Translations under genes and position numbers: made by a program
Part shown: piece by piece, positions 1 to 5,182 of the stretch
Position numbering within the stretch: the first letter of the stretch is position 1
Layout of the letters: each line of letters opens with the position of its first letter
Source of the DNA: Treponema sp.
Lineage (GTDB): Bacteria; Spirochaetota; Spirochaetia; Treponematales; Treponemataceae
Direction: 5' to 3'
Assembly: GCA_016297415.1 (NCBI GenBank)
Contig: JAEDGQ010000091.1
Span: 1 to 7,529 of the forward strand
Length of the DNA: 7,529 nt
Notes under the pieces: generated by a model
The model's database searches: none
What the model was told of the DNA's origin: nothing
What the model saw: only the letters and a program-made list of their open reading frames with translations

Positions 1-3
1 AAA

Positions 4-68
4 TGACCATTGCACTAAATATGGTGGTTTCGACAAGCTCAACCACCGCAAGTTGGACTTTTTGGTCA
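4..68. repeat. Nested inverted repeat (hairpin) downstream of ffh
   Basis: A 7-bp perfect stem, GGTGGTT (23-29) with AACCACC (41-47), encloses an 11-base loop. It is nested in outer arms TGACCATTGC (4-13) and GCAA (48-51) plus TGGTCA (63-68), so the whole unit folds into a long interrupted hairpin. The core, read on the minus strand as GGTTGAGCTTGTCGAAACC, resembles a short palindromic repeat that I recall being scattered through many bacterial genomes. That recognition is from memory only. It starts 13 bases after the ffh stop codon, so it could end the ndk-gpsA-ffh transcript, but only three U residues follow before the window edge. The assignment as a terminator is therefore weak, whereas the inverted repeat itself is certain. 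Confidence 0.7.
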
Positions 69-81
69 TCCCCCCCTTTAT

Positions 82-1449
82 TTATCTTCCAAATCCAGGG
101 AATCCGCCTTTTCCACCCATCTGGGCCATACCCTGCATGAGCTTAGCCTGAAGACCCTTGTTTTTTGTAAGTTTTTTCATTGTAAGTTTTGTTTTTTCAA
201 ACTGTTTAATAAGTTTGTTTACTTCTGCAACGCTTGTACCAGAACCTTTTGCAATTCTCTTGCGGCGGCTAGGACCAATAATCAGATGATTATGGCGTTC
301 CTTTGCTGTCATTGCCTGAATAATTGCCTTCTGATGTTTCATTGCGCTCAAATCAAGCTTACTTTCATCAACCTGTCCGGCAAGACCTGGAATCATATCT
401 ACAAGAGAAGAAATGCTGCCCATTCCATTTACACGGTCAAACTGATCAAGCATATCTTCCAGTGTAAATTCATTTCTGGCCATTTTTTCTTCAAGTTTTC
501 TGGCTTCTTCTTCGTCTACTGTTTCCTGTGCTTTTTCAACAAGAGTTACAATATCGCCCATGCCAAGAATACGGCTTGCAATACGATCTGGATGGAATGG
601 TTCAAAATCTTCTGTTTTTTCACCGGTACCAATAAAGAGAATTGGTTTTCCAGTAATTGTTTTAAGAGAAAGTGCAGCACCACCACGGGCATCAGAGTCA
701 AACTTAGTAAGAATTACTCCTGAAAGTCCAAGCTGTTCATCAAAACTCTTTGCAATATCAACGGCATTCTGACCTGTCATTGCATCTGCAACGAGAAATG
801 TTTCTACAGGATTTACAGCTTTTTTTACTGCAACAAGTTCAGCCATCATATCTTCATCAATCTGAAGACGTCCGGCAGTATCTACGATGATTGTGTCACA
901 ACCATTCTTTTTTGCAAAATCGATTCCAGCTTTTGCAACTTTTACAGCATCTTTTGCTCCATCTTCAAAGTAAACTGGAACATTGATTTTTTCACCTAAA
1001 GACTTGAGCTGATCTACGGCAGCTGGACGAACAAGGTCACATGCAACCATAACAGGTCTGCGGCCTTCTTTTACAAGACGAGCAGCAAGTTTGTGTGCAG
1101 CTGTTGTTTTACCGGCACCCTGAAGACCGAGAAGAAGAATTACAGACTGTGTATCAGGACCTTTTAATTCAAGATCCTTTTTTTCATCTCCCAGCATTTT
1201 AACCATGCGGTCGTAAATGATTTTTACAAACTGCTGGCCAGGATTTACAGATTTTAATACTTTTTCACCTTTTGCTTCTTCAATTGTAGAATTAACAAAA
1301 CGGCGCACAACACGAAGATTTACATCGGCCTCAAGAAGAGCCATTTTAATCTCTTCAACTGTATCTTCAATGTTTTTTTCTGTGATAGTAGATTTTCCGC
1401 CGATTGTGCGGACAATATTACCAAAAGTATTTGTAATTTTTTCCAGCAT
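82..1449 (-). CDS. ffh: Signal recognition particle protein Ffh (SRP54 family GTPase)
   Basis: Ffh binds 4.5S/6S SRP RNA and the signal sequences of nascent membrane proteins, and docks with FtsY in a GTP-dependent way. The protein is 455 aa, normal for the family. The N domain (about 1-95) carries the ALLEADVNLRVV motif at 37-48. In the G domain, G1 is GLQGAGKTT (108-116), the DLVRPAAVDQL segment is at 138-148, G3 is DTAGR (190-194), G4 is TKFD (248-251) and the GTGE closing loop is at 274-277. The M domain starts near 296 and holds the RNA-binding signature RRKRIAKGSG (395-404). The tail is Met/Gly-rich, ending GFPGFGR. It is the last gene of the ndk-gpsA-ffh run, starting 2 bases after the gpsA TAG stop. 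Its Shine-Dalgarno-like TAAGG (1460-1464) lies inside the gpsA 3' end, so translation is probably coupled. The start fits the N-domain length of the family. Confidence 0.98.
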   Translation of the reverse strand: MLEKITNTFGNIVRTIGGKSTITEKNIEDTVEEIKMALLEADVNLRVVRRFVNSTIEEAKGEKVLKSVNPGQQFVKIIYDRMVKMLGDEKKDLELKGPDTQSVILLLGLQGAGKTTAAHKLAARLVKEGRRPVMVACDLVRPAAVDQLKSLGEKINVPVYFEDGAKDAVKVAKAGIDFAKKNGCDTIIVDTAGRLQIDEDMMAELVAVKKAVNPVETFLVADAMTGQNAVDIAKSFDEQLGLSGVILTKFDSDARGGAALSLKTITGKPILFIGTGEKTEDFEPFHPDRIASRILGMGDIVTLVEKAQETVDEEEARKLEEKMARNEFTLEDMLDQFDRVNGMGSISSLVDMIPGLAGQVDESKLDLSAMKHQKAIIQAMTAKERHNHLIIGPSRRKRIAKGSGTSVAEVNKLIKQFEKTKLTMKKLTKNKGLQAKLMQGMAQMGGKGGFPGFGR

Positions 1450-1451
1450 GA

Positions 1452-2513
1452 CTATTCAACCTTACCTAAAGTGAGAAGCTGTTCAATAACTTCTTCAGGT
1501 TTCTTTTCTTTATTAAGAATTTTGTAAAGAGCTTCACAAATTAAAAGTTTAATGTTGTATTTTACTGAAATTTCGTGAACATATTTACATGCAACAGCAC
1601 CTTCAGAAAGGTAACCGATTTCTCCGATACGAGCGATAAGATCGTCCAGATTCTTAAAACGGTCAAGCATATCAGTTTTAATGATGTCCTGACCAAAACG
1701 TCTGTTACGACCATATTTTGAACGGCATGTTACATCAAGGTCACCTACTCCGGCAATTGAAGTAAATGTTTCTGGATGAGTTGCACCCATTGCCATACCA
1801 AGAGTCTGGATTTCATTAAGACCGGCAGCAAGAAGCAGAGATTCAGCATTATCACCGAACTGATCTGAATGTTCTGCAATTGCATCAAGAGCACCATATA
1901 CAATGGCAATAACGTTTTTGGCAGCAGCACAAATCTGTACACCAATAACATCAAGAGATGAATATACCATCAGACCTGGAACTCTCATAAGTTCCCGGAA
2001 ACGAATTGAATTTTTTGGATTTTCAGATGCAGCAATAAGACCTGTAAGTTTGCCCATAGCTACTTCTTCCGCATGGCTAGGTCCACAAATGTATACAAGC
2101 TGCTTTTTATAACATTCAGGAAGAACATCTTCAAGTGTTTCAAGAACAAGTTTTGGTCCTTCTGAAGATGTAATAAAACCTTTTGTAATTACACCAATAA
2201 CAACTTTACCGTCTCTTACATCCGGAACATCAAGAAGCTGTTTTGCAGTTGGTGCAAGATAAAGTGATGGAGAAGCCAGAATTAAAAAATCTTTTCCAGA
2301 AGCAACTTCTTTAATATCTGTAGAAGCTGTCATATTTTCTGAAAGAGGATATCCGGGAAGATATCTTTTATTTTCGTGGTCTCTGTTAATACCGTCAACT
2401 ACGTCCTGTTCACGAGCCCACATCTGAACTTTGTGACCACCACGAGCGATAGCCTGTGCAAGACCTGAACCCCAGGCACCGGCACCAATAACACCAACAG
2501 TTTTTGAATTCAT
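1452..2513 (-). CDS. gpsA: NAD(P)-dependent glycerol-3-phosphate dehydrogenase GpsA
   Basis: GpsA reduces dihydroxyacetone phosphate to sn-glycerol-3-phosphate in the cytosol, the backbone for phospholipids. I place the start at the ATG of 2511-2513 (353 aa, starting MNSKTVGVIG). GAGG (2521-2524) sits 7 bases before it and the Rossmann strand begins directly after. The reading frame has an ATG ten codons upstream (2541-2543), directly abutting the ndk stop, but it has no ribosome site. Residues from the chosen start: GAGAWG nucleotide loop 10-15, TKG 110-112, GPSHAEEVA 144-152 (family GPSFAxEV), the expected catalytic Lys199 in AAAKNVIAI, GVGDLDVTC 255-263, and NRRFG 270-274. The gene is in line with ndk (30-base gap) and ffh (2-base gap), which implies one transcript. 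Confidence 0.97.
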   Translation of the reverse strand: MNSKTVGVIGAGAWGSGLAQAIARGGHKVQMWAREQDVVDGINRDHENKRYLPGYPLSENMTASTDIKEVASGKDFLILASPSLYLAPTAKQLLDVPDVRDGKVVIGVITKGFITSSEGPKLVLETLEDVLPECYKKQLVYICGPSHAEEVAMGKLTGLIAASENPKNSIRFRELMRVPGLMVYSSLDVIGVQICAAAKNVIAIVYGALDAIAEHSDQFGDNAESLLLAAGLNEIQTLGMAMGATHPETFTSIAGVGDLDVTCRSKYGRNRRFGQDIIKTDMLDRFKNLDDLIARIGEIGYLSEGAVACKYVHEISVKYNIKLLICEALYKILNKEKKPEEVIEQLLTLGKVE

Positions 2514-2520
2514 TTTAAAA

Positions 2521-2524
2521 CCTC
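2521..2524 (-). promoter_or_regulatory. Ribosome binding site that decides the gpsA start
   Basis: GAGG on the minus strand lies 7 bases before the ATG at 2511-2513. No comparable purine-rich site precedes the upstream in-frame ATG (2541-2543); the bases before that ATG are the ndk 3' end, TGGTTTTAG. This supports the shorter GpsA. Confidence 0.7.
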
Positions 2525-2543
2525 GTACCCCTTTTAAAGGCAT

Positions 2544-2990
2544 CTAAAACCAGCATGCTGACTGATCTTCCCAGTCAATTATTTCATCTGGTTCAAAAAA
2601 TAAATCTATTTCCCGATCAGCACTCTCATCACTGTCGGAAGCATGAATAATATTATGATTTGTATGTGAACAAAAATCTCCGCGGATTGTACCAGGTGCA
2701 GCTTCGCTTGGTTTTGTACTGCCAGCAATCTTGCGTAAAAGTGATACACAATCATCACCCTGCCATACCATTGCCACAACCGGACCGCTTGTAATGTAAT
2801 CAATAAGATCCTGATAGAAAGATTTTCCATAGTGCTCTGCATAATGCTTTGCAGCAAGTTCTGGAGTAATCTGAAGCATCTTAAGACCTACAAGTTTAAG
2901 ACCTTTGTTTTCAAGCCGGGAAATTACCTGACCGATTAAACGGCGGTTTAAAACTCCTGGTTTGCACATAGCAAAACAACGTGTACTCAT
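2544..2990 (-). CDS. ndk: Nucleoside diphosphate kinase Ndk
   Basis: Ndk transfers the gamma phosphate of ATP to NDPs and dNDPs through a phospho-histidine, balancing the NTP pools. The protein is 148 aa, within the family range. Visible active-site residues are Lys10 (KPG, 10-12), Tyr50, Phe58 and Arg86, Thr92 in GSTKP, Arg103 in TIRGDF (101-106), Asn113, and the phosphorylated His116 in NIIHASDS (113-120). Two positions differ from the commonest consensus: KPD is KPG, and HGSD is HASD. Both look like family variants, because every catalytic residue is kept. The C-terminus carries an acidic, aromatic tail ending SACWF. It is the first gene of ndk-gpsA-ffh. It has no Shine-Dalgarno site: the ATG lies 10 bases after a TATAAT box, so the mRNA should be nearly leaderless. 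Confidence 0.97.
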   Translation of the reverse strand: MSTRCFAMCKPGVLNRRLIGQVISRLENKGLKLVGLKMLQITPELAAKHYAEHYGKSFYQDLIDYITSGPVVAMVWQGDDCVSLLRKIAGSTKPSEAAPGTIRGDFCSHTNHNIIHASDSDESADREIDLFFEPDEIIDWEDQSACWF

Positions 2991-2999
2991 ATTCTATAA

Positions 3000-3028
3000 A
3001 TTATACCATATTGATTTATGTTTCTCAA
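3000..3028 (-). promoter_or_regulatory. Sigma-70-type promoter of ndk-gpsA-ffh
   Basis: On the minus strand, TTGAGA (3023-3028; 5 of 6 to TTGACA) is separated by 17 bases from TATAAT (3000-3005; 6 of 6). The -10 is preceded by TGG, giving an extended -10. Transcription should begin near 2993, only 2 to 4 bases before the ndk ATG (first base 2990). The left end of the palindromic element lies 21 bp upstream of the -35 box. Confidence 0.85.
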
Positions 3029-3035
3029 TGAGGTG

Positions 3036-3045
3036 ATTATATCTC
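3036..3045. repeat. 10-bp direct repeat, left copy (possible target-site duplication)
   Basis: ATTATATCTC occurs here and again at 3264-3273, on either side of the palindromic element. Three bases (CTT, 3046-3048) separate this copy from the first base of the terminal inverted repeat, while the right copy is directly adjacent. This fits a target-site duplication, apart from the 3-base offset. Confidence 0.6.
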
Positions 3046-3048
3046 CTT

Positions 3049-3263
3049 AGGGCAAACGTATTATAATATATCCCCTGCTAAAAATGGCTTCCAGTCGTGA
3101 AAACGTCTTATCGAAACCGCATGCTAGCATGATACACGCGTTTTGTGCTTGTAACTATATACGTTTGCCGCTCTCGCGGCAGCACAAAACGAGTGTTTTC
3201 GCAAGCCGTTTCACTCCTTTGCGCCATTTTTCAATACAAAATCAGTTATAATGCGTTTGCCCT
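3049..3263. mobile_element. MITE-like 215-bp palindromic repeat element, copy 1
   Basis: The ends are 18-bp inverted repeats: AGGGCAAACGTATTATAA (3049-3066) and the reverse complement of AGGGCAAACGCATTATAA (3246-3263), 17 of 18 matching. The arms keep pairing inwards: AAAAATGGC and GTGAAAACG on the left have counterparts GCCATTTTT and CGTTTCAC on the right. The centre has an 11-bp perfect stem, CGTTTTGTGCT (3139-3149) with AGCACAAAACG (3181-3191), and a 5-bp hairpin GCCGC-TCTC-GCGGC (3167-3180). The left arm also holds a perfect 12-bp palindrome, CATGCTAGCATG (3120-3131). It contains no reading frame of note. A second copy begins at 7459. Its size, inverted termini, lack of coding capacity and flanking direct repeat fit a non-autonomous element moved by a transposase encoded elsewhere. 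A structural or regulatory palindromic repeat is the alternative. I do not recognise the family. Confidence 0.75.
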
Positions 3264-3273
3264 ATTATATCTC
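3264..3273. repeat. 10-bp direct repeat, right copy, overlapping the ispH stop codon
   Basis: ATTATATCTC is directly adjacent to the right end of the palindromic element and matches 3036-3045 exactly. On the minus strand it includes the last codons of ispH (Glu, Ile) and its TAA stop (3265-3267). If it is a target-site duplication, the insertion left ispH intact. Confidence 0.6.
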
Positions 3274-4155
3274 ATGGTTTGAGAGAAGTTTTTTTTCAAC
3301 TTCGTCAATTACATCATCAGGTGTGCTTGCACCGGCAGTAAGACCTACAGTTTTTAATGCAAAAAATTCTTCCGGAATTTCAGAGGCATTTTCTATTAAA
3401 GCTGCATGTACGCAAAGTTTTTGAGCTTTATTAAAAAGACGGGTTGTATTAGCACTGTTTTTTCCGCCAATAACAATTACACCTTCAACCTGTGCACAAA
3501 GTTTATCAAGACTTGACTGTCTTTCGTGAGTTGCAGGACAGATTGATTTTACTATTTCAATAGAAGGAATTTTTTCTTTAAGTTCAGACGCAATTTCGTC
3601 AAAAATTTTTATACTGAAAGTTGTCTGGCTTAATAAAACAACATTACTTTTATTTAAGAAAGGACCTGCAGAGTCTTTAAGTTCATCAACTGATTTTACA
3701 AGAATGAAGTTCAGTTTTTTACCGGCTTCTAGTGCTGCTTTTTTTGCTGCACCTTCAATACCAATAACTTCACCGTGATCTTTATCTCCGGTAAAAAATA
3801 TAATGTAACCGTCTTTTGCGTAATCGGCACATTTTTTCTGATTAACCTGAACAATAGGACATGTACCGTTTATAATTTCCGCACCAGTTGATTCCAGACT
3901 TTCAAAAATCTCTGGTGTTACACCGTGGGCACGAATTACTACAGTATCCCCTTTTTTAATTTTATTAATGGAATTTTCATCGAGAACTTTAAGTCCTCTT
4001 TCCTCAAAATTTTTAAGGGCAACGGGATTATGAATCAGAGGACCAAAGGTATAAACCTGTCCGTCTTTATTTTCCAGCAAAGCTTTATCAGCACACTGTA
4101 CAGCTCTTCTTACACCTGCGCAAAATCCCATACATTCAGCACGAATAATTTTCAT
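3265..4155 (-). CDS. ispH: 4-hydroxy-3-methylbut-2-enyl diphosphate reductase IspH (LytB)
   Basis: IspH is the [4Fe-4S] enzyme that reductively dehydrates HMBPP to IPP and DMAPP, the last step of the MEP isoprenoid pathway. The protein is 296 aa, slightly short but within the family range. The three cluster cysteines are visible: Cys12 in GFCAGVRRAV, Cys99 in NGTCPIV and Cys206 in SICPATHERQ. Substrate-pocket residues are His42 (GPLIHNP), His77 (RAHGVTP), His127 with Glu129 (DKDHGEV), the QTT motif (177-179), GGKNSANTTRL (230-240) and AGASTPDDVI (274-283). There is no fused ribosomal S1 domain, unlike some Firmicutes homologues. The gene is separated from secF by a terminator and from ndk by the palindromic element, so it is probably transcribed alone. 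No Shine-Dalgarno site precedes the ATG; a -10-like box does. Confidence 0.98.
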   Translation of the reverse strand: MKIIRAECMGFCAGVRRAVQCADKALLENKDGQVYTFGPLIHNPVALKNFEERGLKVLDENSINKIKKGDTVVIRAHGVTPEIFESLESTGAEIINGTCPIVQVNQKKCADYAKDGYIIFFTGDKDHGEVIGIEGAAKKAALEAGKKLNFILVKSVDELKDSAGPFLNKSNVVLLSQTTFSIKIFDEIASELKEKIPSIEIVKSICPATHERQSSLDKLCAQVEGVIVIGGKNSANTTRLFNKAQKLCVHAALIENASEIPEEFFALKTVGLTAGASTPDDVIDEVEKKLLSNHEI

Positions 4156-4161
4156 AATTTA

Positions 4162-4170
4162 ATTCTACCA
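4162..4170 (-). promoter_or_regulatory. Extended -10 promoter element of ispH, predicted leaderless start
   Basis: On the minus strand TGG (4168-4170) precedes TAGAAT (4162-4167), an extended -10 with 5 of 6 matches to TATAAT. The first base of the ispH ATG (4155) is the seventh base after the box, where transcription normally begins. At a 17-base spacer the -35 position is only a T run (4185-4190), so this promoter would rely on the extended -10. There is no purine-rich ribosome site between the box and the ATG. Confidence 0.6.
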
Positions 4171-4217
4171 AAAAAATCACTGCAAAAAAAGAGAAACTGT
4201 CTGTTTCTTTTAAGAAT

Positions 4218-4251
4218 AAAAAAAAGGCCCGGCTCTTTTAGACCGGACCTT
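4218..4251 (-). terminator. Rho-independent terminator of yajC-secD-secF
   Basis: Reading the minus strand, AAGGTCCGGT (4242-4251) pairs with GCCGGGCCTT (4224-4233), a 10-bp stem with two G-U pairs and an 8-base loop. A run of eight T residues (4218-4225) overlaps its foot. It lies 20 bases beyond the secF stop codon and upstream of the ispH -10 element, so it separates the two transcription units. Confidence 0.92.
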
Positions 4252-4270
4252 CTTCTAACCATTTAAGTGA

Positions 4271-5182
4271 TTATTCTTCAACTTCCATCTTTACTACATT
4301 TGCTTTTGGCATTACAGCAGATGGTTTCCAGTTTTTGCGAACTGCATTGATGAATGCACCGGCAATAAACATAGATGAATAACATCCGGAAATAAGACCA
4401 ACAACAAGTGCAATTGCAAAGTTCTTAATATCACCAGTTGTAAAGAATACAAGAGCGAGAACTGCAAAGAGAGTTGTTAAAGTTGTAATAATAGAACGAC
4501 TTAAAGTACCAGAAAGAGCACTGTTAAGAATGTCTGTGAAAGATTTAGCTTCAACGATTTTCATATCAGAACGAACACGGTCGAGGATTACGACTGTAGC
4601 GTTGATAGAGTAACCGATGATTGTAAGGATGGCAGCAATAGAAGTAGTTGTAAATTCCAGCTGAGAGAATGAAAGGAAAGAAATCATAATCAAAGCATCG
4701 TGAACAATAGCAATTACCGAAGCTAGAGCGAAATCCCACTTAAAGCGAACCAGTGTATAAAGGAAGATAAGAACAAGTGTTGCAAGAACAAGAATAATTG
4801 ATCCCCGGATAAGTGTTGTTGAGAACTGAGCACTGATTGCCTGGCTCTGTTCAACTACTACATTTTCTTCACCGAAAGCTGCAATAAGAGCAGGTTTAAC
4901 TGCTTCTTCTGCATTCTGATCAGCACCTGTGCGAATCTGATAATCACCTTCACCAGCAGCTTTTACAGAAGCGTTGATACCTGTACCTGCAAGTACTTCT
5001 GTAATTTTGTCAGAATTTACGCCATCACCTTTTACAGCAACCTGAATGTTCTGACCAGGCTTGAATTCAAGACCCCAGTTCATACCACGAGTACATACTG
5101 AAACAATACCTGCAATAATAAAAAGTGAGCTGAGTATTACAGCTGCAGAAAAGAATTTATTAAAACGAATTACCTTTTTCAT
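4271..5182 (-). CDS. secF: Protein translocase subunit SecF
   Basis: SecF pairs with SecD in the inner membrane and helps complete protein export, using ion flow after SecA-driven translocation. The protein is 303 aa, typical for SecF. Six membrane segments are apparent: about 11-30, 127-146, 152-172, 178-201, 229-249 and 254-279, with the periplasmic P1 region between the first two. Family motifs are GLEFKPGQNIQV (37-48; usually GIDFxGG), HD (161-162), GYSINATVVILDRVR (190-204; usually GYSxNDTVVxxDR) and SRSIITTLTTL (228-238). Asn195 is kept, but the usual Asp after it is Ala196. The tail is charged and ends EVEE. The ATG overlaps the secD TAA by one base (TAATG), and GGGGAG (5193-5198) lies 10 bases upstream, so translation should be coupled to secD. 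The terminator at 4218-4251 follows. Confidence 0.97.
   Translation of the reverse strand: MKKVIRFNKFFSAAVILSSLFIIAGIVSVCTRGMNWGLEFKPGQNIQVAVKGDGVNSDKITEVLAGTGINASVKAAGEGDYQIRTGADQNAEEAVKPALIAAFGEENVVVEQSQAISAQFSTTLIRGSIILVLATLVLIFLYTLVRFKWDFALASVIAIVHDALIMISFLSFSQLEFTTTSIAAILTIIGYSINATVVILDRVRSDMKIVEAKSFTDILNSALSGTLSRSIITTLTTLFAVLALVFFTTGDIKNFAIALVVGLISGCYSSMFIAGAFINAVRKNWKPSAVMPKANVVKMEVEE

Noticed and set aside
1..69. Open minus-strand frame from an ATG at 67-69 running off the left edge (MTKKSNLRWLSLSKPP and on)
   Set aside because: The translation is that of the nested hairpin repeat, the C run abuts the ATG with no proper spacing, and the peptide resembles no gene start known to me.
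286..723. Plus-strand open frame inside ffh (also 1217-1474, 3925-4266 and 7063-7404)
   Set aside because: They lie antisense to clearly conserved genes, lack family resemblance, and are rich in Cys, Ser and Phe as expected from reverse reading.
2514..2543. Ten-codon N-terminal extension of GpsA from the upstream ATG
   Set aside because: There is no ribosome site before it, and the family N-terminus and GAGG spacing favour the ATG at 2511-2513.
3049..3263. Palindromic element as a rho-independent terminator for ispH
   Set aside because: Neither outer end is followed by a U tract on the minus strand, and the long imperfect stem is unlike a simple terminator.
3049..3263. CRISPR array or RNA gene in the ispH-ndk gap
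   Set aside because: There are no regularly spaced direct repeats and no tRNA-like or other RNA fold that I recognise; the symmetry is inverted.
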